Shown in pieces: positions 36,268-47,300 of a stretch of DNA of 64,000 bases (its first letter is position 1; each line of letters starts with the position of its first letter). The stretch spans positions 22,026 to 86,025 of the forward strand of contig JAFLBB010000016.1 of the NCBI GenBank assembly GCA_017304135.1, written 5' to 3'. Source of the stretch: Acidobacteriota bacterium (lineage in GTDB: Bacteria; Acidobacteriota; Terriglobia; Bryobacterales; Bryobacteraceae). The notes beneath the pieces are model-generated. The model worked only from the letters and a program-made list of their open reading frames with translations. It was not told the origin of the DNA and made no database searches. Position numbers and translations under genes: made by a program.

Positions 36268-36416
36268 ACGGCGGGCGCATCGAGCCGCTGTGGGGGGGCC
36301 ATGCCGGCAAACTGCTGCGCTGGTCACTCATGTCGGCGGCGCTGTTCTGGATGCTGGTTTACCGTCTCAGTTCCGCCGCCAGTGCCTTCCCGGACTTCGT
36401 GTATGTCCATTTTTGA
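36261..36416 (+). CDS. DltX-like membrane microprotein (51 aa)
   Basis: A short open frame read directly from the DNA: ATG 36261 to TGA 36416. It overlaps the MBOAT stop by seven bases and the SGNH start by 14, which is strong evidence of translation coupling. It has one hydrophobic helix (residues about 18-37: LLRWSLMSAALFWMLVYRLS) and ends in DFVYVHF. The Phe-x-Tyr-x-x-Phe end resembles the C-terminus of DltX, the small Dlt protein whose tyrosine has been proposed to carry D-alanine between DltB and DltD. Tyr48 would be the equivalent. Function is inferred from position, size, topology and motif. Confidence 0.7.
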   Translation: MVDGGRIEPLWGGHAGKLLRWSLMSAALFWMLVYRLSSAASAFPDFVYVHF

Positions 36417-37599
36417 TAGCTGGTGGAGTGCTTCGCGTTGGAACTTCGCGATCATCCCGGCGGGCGTGTGGCTGCTCTCCCTACCGGCGGCAGAGTTGGC
36501 CTTCCGGCTCGCAGGCGACAGGCCCACCACGGAACTGGAGGGCCTCTACGAGGAGTTCGGCTCGCTCAGTTACAAGCACAGGGCGCACGTGGTGGCCGAC
36601 GCCGACTGGATCGAGGGGCGGTTCTCGGTGGCCACCGACGCTTACGGACTCCGTTGCTCAAGGGGGGAGGCGGGCCCCGCGCTGACGCTGAGGAACCTGG
36701 ATCTGCTCCTACTGGGCGACTCCCAAGGCTATGGACAGGGGCTGGAATTCGAGCAGACGATTTCCGGCGTGCTTTCCAGACTGGCCGCGCGACGGGCGAT
36801 GAGCGTGGGGAACGCATCCGTGGGCGGGCACTATCTCGAGAACCAGTTCGAGTTGTTGCGCTGGTTGTACACCCGCGGGGTGCGGCCGAGGTCGGTGCTG
36901 ATCCTGATGACGCCCTATCTGGTTGCGAGCAGCGGGCGGTTGAATCGGGCGCACGTGGACGCCCGCGGCAGACTCACGAATGGAGCGGGTGGCCGGCGCG
37001 AGCGCATGACGTTGTGGCTGAAGACGCACACGGTCGTCTACACACGACTCCGCAACAGCGTGCGGGGACTGATTCCGCTGGACCGCGACCGGGAGGCGCC
37101 GCTTCTCATCCGGTTTTACTCGAAGCAATTCGAACCGGATTATCGCGCGCGGCTGATCAGTTTCCTTGACGGGCTGGCGCGGTGGACAACCGAGCGCGGA
37201 ATGGATCTGGTTCTGGTCTACACGCCCCTGGCCGCGGAGATGGAGTTCGCGATGATCGCCCGCGCCGCACGGGAGCGCGGCATCGAGACGGATTCGGACA
37301 TGCTGTATCGCACGACGGCATGGGCCGCCGGGGAACTGGGGGTCCCGGTGCTGGATCTTCGTCCGGTACTGGAGCGGGCGCGCGCCTCTGGCCAGCCGCT
37401 GACCCTGCTCAAGGACCCCCACTACAATGCCGCCGTTTCGGCCGCGTGCGCCGAGGCGATCTGGTCGTCGATCGACGGTGAACGAGCACGCCCCAGGCGG
37501 GGAGAGACGCCCGCATCCAGGAGGAGATATGGAGTTAGAGCAGGCATCCGCCACGCTGCGCGATTACGTCCGGACGAGTTTCCAGATTCCCGACAGTGA
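36403..37599 (+). CDS. SGNH/GDSL-like membrane-anchored esterase (DltD/AlgJ-like)
   Basis: A 398-residue protein with one N-terminal membrane helix (FAIIPAGVWLLSLPAAELAF) and an extracytoplasmic SGNH domain. The nucleophile block is LLLLGDSQGYGQG (Ser near residue 107), and the catalytic Asp/His pair is in LLKDPHYNAAV (about 338). It should carry out the last step, moving the acyl group from the MBOAT/microprotein to the polymer, as DltD does. ATG 36403 lies inside the microprotein gene and has no good ribosome site, so it probably depends on coupling. The last 40 residues overlap the ACP gene and are unlikely to be structured. Confidence 0.8.
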   Translation: MSIFDSWWSASRWNFAIIPAGVWLLSLPAAELAFRLAGDRPTTELEGLYEEFGSLSYKHRAHVVADADWIEGRFSVATDAYGLRCSRGEAGPALTLRNLDLLLLGDSQGYGQGLEFEQTISGVLSRLAARRAMSVGNASVGGHYLENQFELLRWLYTRGVRPRSVLILMTPYLVASSGRLNRAHVDARGRLTNGAGGRRERMTLWLKTHTVVYTRLRNSVRGLIPLDRDREAPLLIRFYSKQFEPDYRARLISFLDGLARWTTERGMDLVLVYTPLAAEMEFAMIARAARERGIETDSDMLYRTTAWAAGELGVPVLDLRPVLERARASGQPLTLLKDPHYNAAVSAACAEAIWSSIDGERARPRRGETPASRRRYGVRAGIRHAARLRPDEFPDSRQ

Positions 37600-37792
37600 T
37601 CCAGACTTCAATGACGACGTGCACCTTTTCGATTACGGATACGTGGATTCCTTCGGCGCCGTCGGCCTATTGCACTTTGTGGAATCCGCCTTTGGCGTGG
37701 AGATCCGCGAGGCCGACCTGGTTGCATACCCGCTGAACACCATCCACCAGATCACCAGATTCGCGATGCGGCGCAAGAACGGAGAGCTATGA
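37529..37792 (+). CDS. Acyl carrier protein
   Basis: An 87-residue carrier protein. The phosphopantetheine site is Ser41 in YGYVDSFGAV, preceded by the acidic loop DPDFNDDVHLFD. It starts inside the end of the SGNH gene with an AGGAGGAG box just upstream, and its stop overlaps the next start (ATGA). The direct neighbour is an amino acid:carrier-protein ligase, so the natural load is predicted to be an amino acid thioester. A 4'-phosphopantetheinyl transferase must come from elsewhere in the genome. Confidence 0.88.
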   Translation: MELEQASATLRDYVRTSFQIPDSDPDFNDDVHLFDYGYVDSFGAVGLLHFVESAFGVEIREADLVAYPLNTIHQITRFAMRRKNGEL

Positions 37793-38982
37793 ACATGACG
37801 GAGCTCAGTGTTGAACTGGCCAACCTCGAAGACAGCTACCTCAACCAGGTTCAGTACGCGTTGACGTTTGCTTCGGAATCCGTCGAGGGCTATTGCATTG
37901 ACCGTGACGCGAAGAGCGTGCGGCTTCGCTTGAGGCCCGGCGCGGACCAGGAAGAGGTCTCGGCGCGGGTGCGGCAACTACTGGGCCGGTTTGAGTCCGG
38001 CGAGTTCGGATTCAAATCGGTAGTCCATATGGACCGGAGGCGTGAGCTACCGAAGCGAGACACTTGGGCCGAATTGCTCGATCGGCGCTGGGTCACGCAG
38101 GTGGGCGAAGGTCAGGTGATCCTGAGAGGGCCGGCGGCGGAACTCGCGCGGGTGATCGACCACAAAGTGGAATCGGAGTTCGTGCGCGAGTTCCAGGCCG
38201 AACACGAGATCTACCCGCCGACGATCAACTGCCGGACGCTGGACCGCTGCGGCCACTTCACCTCGTTTCCTGAGCATGTGGATTTCGTCGCGCATCTGCG
38301 GCCGGACCTGGAACATCTGAGGTCGTTCGCCGAGAGATGCCGGGAGCGTGGCTGGCAGCCTGATCACCATGAAGGAAAGATGCATGTGGTGGAACTAGCC
38401 ATCAGCCCGTCGTGTTGTTATCACTGCTACGAGGGGATGTCGGAGTGGCGCCTGCCTCCGCCGGGGCGGTGCGTGACAGCGACGCTGAGCTGCCACCGTT
38501 ACGAGGGGGCCAACCATCAGAGTCTTGCCCGGCTGCGCTCGTTCACCATGCGGGAGGTGATCTGGGTTGGCCAGCCGGCGTTTGTTCTGGCAGCCAGGGC
38601 GAGGGCGGAGGAACTGATCCAGCGCTGGGCCGGCGACTGGGAGTTGTCCTGCACCTTTGAGACGGCGAACGACATGTTCTTCACAGACGATTTTGCGGTG
38701 AAGGCGTCGTTCCAACGGCAGCAGGAAGCCAAGCGCGAGTTGCGCGCTGACCTTCCGTTCGAGGGGCAATCGTTGAGCCTGTTTTCATCAAACTTCCACT
38801 CGGCTACGTTCGGAAAGGCGTTTCACATCCAGGTGAGCGAACGGCCGGCCACGAGCGGCTGCATCGGCTGGGGTTATGAGCGGTGGGTGTACGCGGTGTT
38901 CTGTCAGTTCGGCTGTGACTGGAGGCAATGGCCGGATGGGCTGCGCCGCGACTGGGATGCGGCTGGAGGCAGGTTGTGGTGA
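37789..38982 (+). CDS. Amino acid:[carrier protein] ligase (SerRS-like class II aaRS homologue)
   Basis: A 397-residue protein related to the catalytic core of atypical seryl-tRNA synthetase, without a tRNA-binding coiled coil. Three likely zinc ligands are visible: Cys in SPSCCYHCYE (about 209), Glu in MREVIWVG (about 255) and Cys in SGCIGWGYERW (about 356). The last also contains the class II motif 3 G-x-G-x-E-R. Characterised relatives in rhizobia (Mocibob and co-workers) activate glycine or alanine and load it on a carrier protein instead of tRNA. The gene overlaps the ACP gene by four bases. It should take the place of DltA; the amino acid cannot be read from the sequence, though a small one is likely. 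Confidence 0.82.
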   Translation: MNMTELSVELANLEDSYLNQVQYALTFASESVEGYCIDRDAKSVRLRLRPGADQEEVSARVRQLLGRFESGEFGFKSVVHMDRRRELPKRDTWAELLDRRWVTQVGEGQVILRGPAAELARVIDHKVESEFVREFQAEHEIYPPTINCRTLDRCGHFTSFPEHVDFVAHLRPDLEHLRSFAERCRERGWQPDHHEGKMHVVELAISPSCCYHCYEGMSEWRLPPPGRCVTATLSCHRYEGANHQSLARLRSFTMREVIWVGQPAFVLAARARAEELIQRWAGDWELSCTFETANDMFFTDDFAVKASFQRQQEAKRELRADLPFEGQSLSLFSSNFHSATFGKAFHIQVSERPATSGCIGWGYERWVYAVFCQFGCDWRQWPDGLRRDWDAAGGRLW

Positions 38983-39494
38983 CCGCCAGGCCCAGCCTCG
39001 AGCGGCTTGCGCCACAGCAGTACGCACTTGCCGCGCAGTGGCTTTCCGACCCGGCTATCAACCGCTGGCTGACAAGCGAATGGCGCGGCAGGAGAGTGGA
39101 TGCGATGACGATGGGGATCCTGATGCGCGACCGCAGGAATGCCGTCTATCTGGTACGGCAGGAAAACGTGCCGTGCGGACTGGCAGCGTTGGCGGAAATC
39201 GACATGTCGGACCGGGTGGCGATGGTGTGGTATCTCCTCGGGGATCCTCGCTACGCGGGAGGAGGAGTGACAGCGCGGGCCGTTGCAGAGCTGGTTGCGA
39301 TTGCTTTTCAGGAACTGAAGCTTGCCTCGCTGTACGCGTGGATCATGGAGGACAACGCGCGTTCGCGTCGAGTTCTTGAAAGGTGCGGGTTTCGCGAGGC
39401 CGGGCGCATCCGGAGGGCAACGTATTCTGGCGGCAGGCAACTGGACCGGATTTACTTCGATATCGTCTCCCCCGACGTGGAGAATGTCGCATAA
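38979..39494 (+). CDS. GNAT N-acetyltransferase (RimJ/RimL-like)
   Basis: A 171-residue single-domain GNAT (Acetyltransf_3 type): MVWYLLGDPRYAGGGVTARAV forms the acetyl-CoA loop region, and MEDNARSRRVLERCGFREAGR is the typical late motif. GTG 38979 overlaps the previous stop (GTGA), and GTG 38976 is as likely; GGAGG lies 6-9 bases upstream. Acetylation of the loaded amino acid or of an amino sugar is possible. Confidence 0.82.
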   Translation: MTARPSLERLAPQQYALAAQWLSDPAINRWLTSEWRGRRVDAMTMGILMRDRRNAVYLVRQENVPCGLAALAEIDMSDRVAMVWYLLGDPRYAGGGVTARAVAELVAIAFQELKLASLYAWIMEDNARSRRVLERCGFREAGRIRRATYSGGRQLDRIYFDIVSPDVENVA

Positions 39495-39497
39495 CCG

Positions 39498-39938
39498 GTG
39501 CGGAAGCGGGACATAACGGAGATTCTCGAACGGGAGGATCACCTGGCATTGGGGGATTCCCGCGGACGCCGGTTGCACGCTGCTCTGCGCGCGGCATGGT
39601 GCGCTCTTGTGCTGCTCGTTGTAGCCGGATCGCTCATTCCGGGTTCCACAGTGCTGATCCGGGCTGTGGACTCCCTCCAAGTGGACGACCAGTGGATTCA
39701 CCTCTCAGCGTATTTCCTTTTGTCCCTCCTGCCGGCAGTCCATGAGCGTCCCGCGGTAGCCCTGAACATGGGTGCGCTTGCCGTACTGCTCGGCTTCGCC
39801 ATCGAGTGCGGGCAGATCTTCGTGGCCGACCGCACCTTCCAGTGGGCCGACGCAGCGGCGAACGCGGCGGGCGTTGTAATGGGCGCATCCTCCGGACGCG
39901 CGCTTTGCCGCTTAGCGGAGCGCCTGGCCGCGAGATGA
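39498..39938 (+). CDS. VanZ-like membrane protein
   Basis: A 146-residue protein with about four hydrophobic segments. DDQWIHLSAYFLLSLL, AIECGQIFVADRTFQWADAAANAAGVVMG match the VanZ pattern (D-K/Q-x-x-H-x3-Y; G/C-x-x-Q-x-F; D-x2-x-N-x-x-G). VanZ-like proteins are frequent at the ends of EPS loci; their molecular role is unsettled. GTG 39498 is four bases after the GNAT stop. It closes the second polysaccharide module. Confidence 0.75.
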   Translation: MRKRDITEILEREDHLALGDSRGRRLHAALRAAWCALVLLVVAGSLIPGSTVLIRAVDSLQVDDQWIHLSAYFLLSLLPAVHERPAVALNMGALAVLLGFAIECGQIFVADRTFQWADAAANAAGVVMGASSGRALCRLAERLAAR

Positions 39939-40337
39939 GCCGGCCAGCTCCGACTCCTCTCGCGGCAACGTCCCCGCCCTCCCTTCCGGCGCCAGCGGCC
40001 CCAATCGGCTTAGTGATTTCAGGGCGCGCGTGTCTCCGGATTCCAGCAAACAGGTGAGATCTTCGTCGTCCTCATCACGCAGGGAGGGCGCGCAAAGTGG
40101 GTAGTCGGAACGCGGGGCGGGGCCCAGGCGATGGAGTAAGACGGCCCTCCAGTCCATGGCTTGCTACAAGAGGCGGGGAGTGGCACACCCCCACGGCGAA
40201 TCACTGTAGGAGCCAATGGCCGGTTTGCACGGCGGTTGAGCGGACTCCTCCGCTTTCCGCCTCCGAGATAGGCCTGAGTCCCAATTCGTTCAAGGGCGGG
40301 TATAGTGGAAGTTCGCATTCCAGCGAATGACACAGAT
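39939..40337. other. Intergenic region before ilvD
   Basis: About 400 bp with no convincing gene on either strand; two antisense frames here lack any family resemblance. A TATAGT box at 40301-40306, 31 bases before the ilvD ATG, may be its -10 element, but I find no good -35 partner. No T-box or attenuator structure is evident. Confidence 0.4.
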
Positions 40338-42014
<1,677 letters not shown>

Positions 42015-42099
42015 CTGGATCAGCAGTTTGCCGCGCTTTCCATGCCGGCAGCCACGGGATCGGTCGGGCCGGGCACAGGAGTCGAAACAGTGAGCTTGG

Positions 42100-42573
42100 T
42101 TCCCCAGACAATCTGACCACTTCGTGTACCCTCTTGATGAACCGACTCTTGTGGCCCACCACGACCGTCGCCGGCGTCGCAGCGTGTACCCGCACTTAGG
42201 TCGCGTTGTATCGGGGCGAACGCTCTGGGGTCGAGTAGATTTCCGGGGGGACTTTGCCGGCTGCTTCCCACGGCCCGCCCGCCATGATCGAGACGAACCC
42301 CGTTGCCTGGAAGCACAGGTAATAGGGATTCCCCACACGGAACAGCGCGCTCTGCGTGTTCTTCGCGCACGCAATGATCATGCCGTCGATCGGTACAAAC
42401 TCAGGACTCCCGGCTTACTCCACAACCGCTTTAGCCAGCTTCCGGTCAATCTCGAGTGTGCGTCGAATGGCGACAAGCCGCACCGCGTCCTCCGCTTCTC
42501 TTGCTCCCGGATGGTAGCGTGAGCGCATTACGGAAGCGAAGCCTTGCCCTGATGCATAACGACCGGGAGATGG
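42100..42573 (-). pseudogene. Degraded gene, remnant of a secreted YxxCFQ...YVRV-type protein
   Basis: One minus-strand frame reads through two TAA stops (42415-42417 and 42196-42198) and still looks like a single protein: RTLEIDRKLAKAVVE, stop, SPEFVPIDG, RVGNPYYLCFQATGFVSI, GPWEAAGKVPPEIYSTP, SPRYNAT, stop, VRVHAATPATVVVG. From memory this resembles large secreted proteins sometimes annotated as carbohydrate-binding family V/XII, where the second stop replaces the tyrosine of a Y-N-x-T-Y-V-R-V motif. No start or full-length frame survives, so it is a decayed gene. The family assignment is tentative. Confidence 0.5.
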
Positions 42574-42883
42574 TCACGTTGGCGCCGCTGGCTGTCGAGT
42601 ATTGGCCGGGAAGATCCCGTGGCGGACACTCAATCGTCCTGCCTTCGTCCAATCTGAAGGAGTGGCGGCAGCAGGATAGGCTTTCGCCATGACTCGATGC
42701 TCCCGGAGCAAGTAGTCCGGTACCGGCCGGCGGAGGCGTGTATGCACAGGCCAGGCTCAAGGCTATGCCGCAATCCGCCGAGCGTCGAAGACACTGTTCG
42801 CGAATGGGAATGCCGGTCAAGCAACCAGACAGCGAGCGCTCCGAGATCCAACTCTGTCGTCCATCGGAGGACTACGACCGCAG
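42574..42883. other. Non-coding stretch next to the pseudogene
   Basis: About 310 bp between the degraded gene and the 3' end of the membrane-anchored regulator. Frames on both strands are short and have no family resemblance. It is probably decayed coding sequence, but I cannot identify it. Confidence 0.35.
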
Positions 42884-44158
42884 TCAGCGCGCTGAGCGAG
42901 GCTCGGTGGCATCAGGCAGGCGGTGGCAGGCGACCACCTCGACCCTGCTCGGCGATCCGGCCATGGTCCGGACTTGCAGCAGGAACTGGAAGTGACGCAG
43001 GGGGCCGGAAGGATCGATTCCATGATTTCGCAGCGTACGGGCAAACTCGCCCGTATTGGCCACCAGCTGGCCGGCCGCCTCCGTGCTTTCAGCGCTGGTG
43101 CCAGCCACCAGCAAAACCATTCCGGCCTGGTTGGGGTTCCCCACCAGCGATATCATCGCGAAGGCGTGTCCAGTGTCCCACCCTTTGGCTGTGGGCACGT
43201 ACCGCGGCAGTTCGCCAGGTTGAATGCGCTTATTTCGAATGATCTCCCGGTTGGTCTCCGGATCGTGGACGAAGTCGAAGTCCAGTTGGTCCTCAAACAG
43301 TGAGTTCCAAGGGTTGGAGCGCGGGCTGCCGAGAATGATGAAATCGTCATCGGTCGCAAAGGAGCCTATCTGCAGACTGCGGGCGGGGCTGAGTTTCAGC
43401 CGCGCCGGGCTGCCGCTGGCGAGCCGGGATACGGCCAGGGCGATGTTCACATCGACCGCAGCCACGTTGACTCCCCGCAGCAAACTCAGGGCTCGCCGCA
43501 TGTCGCCGCCAAACGACTCCGGATTGGACAGGTAGCGCCGATTCGCATAGTCAGAGAGCGAGATCCGAGAACCGGTGAGATTCTGGATCGCAGAGACATC
43601 CACGTCGGCGAGGACAAGCTGGATCTGGTGGTCACGCTGCAAAAGCGCGGACCACGGGAGGACCTGAAGCGGGGTGAGGCGCTCCGGTGTGCGATGACGC
43701 TGCCAGACCAACCGGGCAGAGATCACGGCGGCCACGACCAGCAGGGCCGCCAATACGGCACGCCGCCACCTGTTTTGGCTCAAGGTTGGGGCAGGCGCCG
43801 GCGGAAGTGACTCCTGTCCGACCAGGGTACTGAAATGCGGGGTGTAGGAACCCGAGGGGATCTCGATGCGGACGGCTGAGGGGGTCTCGGAGTAAAACTG
43901 ATGCAGCCGTTTGCGGACGTCGGAAGCCGTCACCCGGACGATCGCATCTTGTCCCGTGTCGTAGGAGGGGTCGCGCCCGAACAGCTCCACACCTAAATTT
44001 CTTTCCTTGAGTTCGTCCCCCTGCCCGGCCAGAGCCTTCTCAACGATGTGCTCCAGGAACTGCTGGCCTCGCCGGCTCCCCTTGAATGCTGGGCTCTCCA
44101 CCAACTCGCGCAGATGAAGACGCAAAGCCGGCATCGCGGCGACGATCTCAGAGGACAT
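42884..44158 (-). CDS. Membrane-anchored one-component regulator (acidobacterial type)
   Basis: A 424-residue protein with a cytoplasmic N-terminal domain (about 1-110: LRLHLRELVESPAFKGSRRG, ELKERNLGVELFGRDPSYDT, ASDVRKRLHQFY, IEIPSGSYTPHF), a proline-rich linker, one transmembrane helix (133-151) and a periplasmic domain of about 270 residues. The N-terminal pattern is common in acidobacteria and reads like a DNA-binding or signalling domain; the layout is that of ToxR/CadC. ATG 44158 is preceded by AGGGG and five bases. It is divergent from the TonB receptor operon and is its likely regulator. Confidence 0.7.
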   Translation of the reverse strand: MSSEIVAAMPALRLHLRELVESPAFKGSRRGQQFLEHIVEKALAGQGDELKERNLGVELFGRDPSYDTGQDAIVRVTASDVRKRLHQFYSETPSAVRIEIPSGSYTPHFSTLVGQESLPPAPAPTLSQNRWRRAVLAALLVVAAVISARLVWQRHRTPERLTPLQVLPWSALLQRDHQIQLVLADVDVSAIQNLTGSRISLSDYANRRYLSNPESFGGDMRRALSLLRGVNVAAVDVNIALAVSRLASGSPARLKLSPARSLQIGSFATDDDFIILGSPRSNPWNSLFEDQLDFDFVHDPETNREIIRNKRIQPGELPRYVPTAKGWDTGHAFAMISLVGNPNQAGMVLLVAGTSAESTEAAGQLVANTGEFARTLRNHGIDPSGPLRHFQFLLQVRTMAGSPSRVEVVACHRLPDATEPRSAR

Positions 44159-44269
44159 TCCTGCCCCTCTGTCCATCAATATTCCCACCCGCGCACAGAA
44201 TACCACGGCGTAGGTACCGTTAGAAACGCGGGCGAGGCTCGGACCTTTTGCTCTCAAATAGATAGCGCC

Positions 44270-44290
44270 CGTTAGCATTCCGCCCTAACG
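44270..44290. promoter_or_regulatory. CGTTAG inverted repeat, operator candidate
   Basis: CGTTAG (44270-44275) and CTAACG (44285-44290) are separated by nine bases and abut the -35 box of the TonB receptor gene. Another CGTTAG half-site is at 44218-44223, 52 bp away, about five helical turns. The site lies between two divergent genes, so the membrane-anchored regulator is a candidate binder. Confidence 0.4.
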
Positions 44291-44319
44291 TTGAACTGGC
44301 GGACGATTCCGTCTAGTTT
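44291..44319 (+). promoter_or_regulatory. Promoter candidate for the TonB receptor operon
   Basis: TTGAAC (44291-44296), a 17-base spacer, and TAGTTT (44314-44319). The spacing is ideal but each box has mismatches. Transcription would begin near 44326, giving a leader of about 50 bases before ATG 44378. Confidence 0.35.
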
Positions 44320-44377
44320 CGAGTAGTGGTGGAATCCAAGGGGCCGCCGTGGTCCCTTGCTGAGAAAGAGGTTTGTC

Positions 44378-47300
44378 ATGACAGAAGTACTGAGGCTGCT
44401 CATCCGCACGATGAGCATCGTGGTCGTGTTCACCCTGGTCTGTTTCGGTCAAGTGGAGCGGGGCGGAATCTCCGGCGTGGTTCTCGATCCAACGGGCGCC
44501 TCGATGGTGAAGGTCAGGGTGAGCGCCACAAACCAGGCCACGGGGACGGTTTCGCGAGTGGAAACCACGGCCGATGGTTACTACAAGATCCCGTATCTTC
44601 CGGCAGGCAGGTACAACATGGTGATGGAGAGCGAAGGGTTCTCCACCCACCGAGTTGCAGACGTCCCCGTGCTGGTGGGCCAGATCACGACCATCGATGT
44701 CTCGCTGAAACCCGGCACGCTGCAACAGGAAATCTCGGTGTCAGCCAACGCCCTGGCGGTGGAGCAGGTGAGCTCGTCGCTGGGCTACGTCACCAGCGCC
44801 AAGCAGATTATCGAACTCCCCACAGGACGCAGTCCGTACTCCCTGCTCACGCTTTCTCCCGGCGTTATCGCTACGGGGAACGCGGGCACCGGACCGATCG
44901 TCAGCGGCGGACGGTCCAACACCTCGGCCATCCTGTTTGACGGTCAGGACACTCGCAACAACTCGACCCTGGACAATGCCTACACGCCCCCGCAGGAGGC
45001 CGTGGCGGAAGTTCGGTTCATCACCAACAGCTTTTCGGCCGAGTACGGGCGTTCAGCTGGCGGGGTGGTGGTGGCGGCAGGGCGCTCTGGAGGCAACCAG
45101 TTCCACGGCAGCGCCTATGACTACCTGCGCAACGACAAGCTGAACGCCAACTCCTGGGCCAACAACCGGAACAATGTGAGGCGGGGCCGGCAGCGCCGCA
45201 ACGACTATGGGTTCACGATTTCGGGCCCAGTGACGCTACCGAAGATCTATGACGGCCGCAATAAGACATTCTTCTTTTTCAACTGGGAACAGAATAACGA
45301 CCACGGTGTGAGCACCCCGACCGCCAACGTGCCGACGGCACTGCAAAAGAGCGGCGACTTTTCCCAGACGCTGACCAGCGCCGGGGCCGTCATCCGCATC
45401 TTCGATCCGCTCACCACGGTGGCGGACCCCTCGCAGCGCAGTGGCTACGGCCGTCTGCCGTTTGCCGGCAACCTGCTGCCGGCCAGCCGCATGGATCCGA
45501 TCATGAAGAAGATCCTCGGTTACTACCCGGAGCCGACCTTGCCCGTTTCGCCCACGGTCAGCGTGAACTGGTCGCAGAACTTCGCCAACATCGTGAAGAC
45601 CACCAGATGGTTTGTACGCGGCGATCAGAATTTCGGAGAAAAGAACAGGCTCTTCGTCCGCTTTGGCCATGAGAATACCCCGCGCACAAGCCCATACACC
45701 AACATCGCCTTCCCTGGAGAGGGCACCAATGGCGGCGGGAACCAGAGATCTATCGGCCACACCGCGGCCATTAGCGACACACACACGTTTTCACCGAACA
45801 TGATCGGCGAATTCCGCGCCGGATACACGCGCAGAGTCATTCAGCTGACCCCGCTCAGCGTCGGGTTCGACATCACGACGCTGGGCTTGCCGCAATATCT
45901 GAAGGCCGCCTCTGGCGACGCCCTCTTCCCACGGTTTAACGTCACCGACTTTACCGCCATCGGCCCGGACCGTGCCTCGCACAACGTGGACGCCGAGACA
46001 ACGCCCCAATTCCAGGCCCACCTCACGTGGCTGAAGGGCTCGCATGCCATCAAAACGGGGTATGACGCACTGATCTGCTCGTTCAACACGTTCCGTCCGG
46101 ATTATCCATCGGGACTGTTCGGGTTTGGGCGGGCCTTCACGCAGGGGCCTGACCCCGCCACGGCGTCGGCCACCGCCGGCTATGGCCTGGCCAGCGCGAT
46201 GTTGGGCATCCCCGACACCGGCCAGTTCACCATCGGCCCGTCGCTGGCGTTGTTGCAGCCAAGCAACAACTTCTATCTCCAGGACGACTGGAAAATACGC
46301 CGCAACCTCACCCTCAACCTCGGACTTCGCTTTGAATACCAGACGCCCTTCAAGGAGCGCTACAACCAACTCGCTTACTTCGATCCGGCGGGCATTGAGC
46401 CGGTCACCGGGCGAACCGGCGTGCTCACGATGACGAGCGCCAGTCACCGCTATCCGAGCAATCCGAACTACAACTGGGCGCCGCGCATCGGGCTGGCCTG
46501 GACGTTTCTGCCACAGACCGTCTTCCGTGCCGGCTATGGCATTTTCTACGCCCCCGGCAGCGGCGGCGTTGGATCGAGTCCGGGCGACCTCGGCAGCGGC
46601 TCGTCGGTTTCCACCAGTGTCTTCTTTGGCCAACCGCCGGCGGCGCCCAATACGCCCATTCCCGGATCGTCGCTGGCCAATCCGTTCGTCACAGGGTTGC
46701 GGCCCTATCCGAACTCGCTGGTGGGCAGCGGCATCAACGCCATCTGGCCGGAGTGGCCCACGCCGACCAACTACATGTGGAACGCTAACTTGCAGCGGAG
46801 CATCGGCTCCAACTTCCTGGTGGAAGCGGCCTACATCGGCAGCCGCGGTCTGCGCATCTGGAACAACTACAACCGCAATGCCACCTTCCCGCAGTTCCTC
46901 TCCCTGGGTTCGCAGTTGAATAGCCTGGTGCCCAACCCCTTCTTCGGCAAGATCTCGATCGGAACCATGAGTACGGCCACGGTGCGCCAGGGCCTGCTGC
47001 TGACGCCGTATCAGCAGTACGCCGGAAACGTCGGGCAGATTCGAGCCTCGGTCGGCGATTCCGCCTACCATGCGTTTACTCTCCGCGCCGAACGGTCGTT
47101 CTCGAAAGGCCTGATGTTCCAGGTTTCGTTCACTGGCGCGAAGTTGATCGATAACGTCAATGAGCGCTTCCTGGGGGGAGCTAATTTCATCAACCCTTAC
47201 AACCTGGCACTCTCGCGCTCACTCTCCGCCGCCGACATCAACCGGCGCCTGGTGGCCAACTGGGTCTATGAGCTTCCCTTCGGCCATGGCAAGAACTTTC

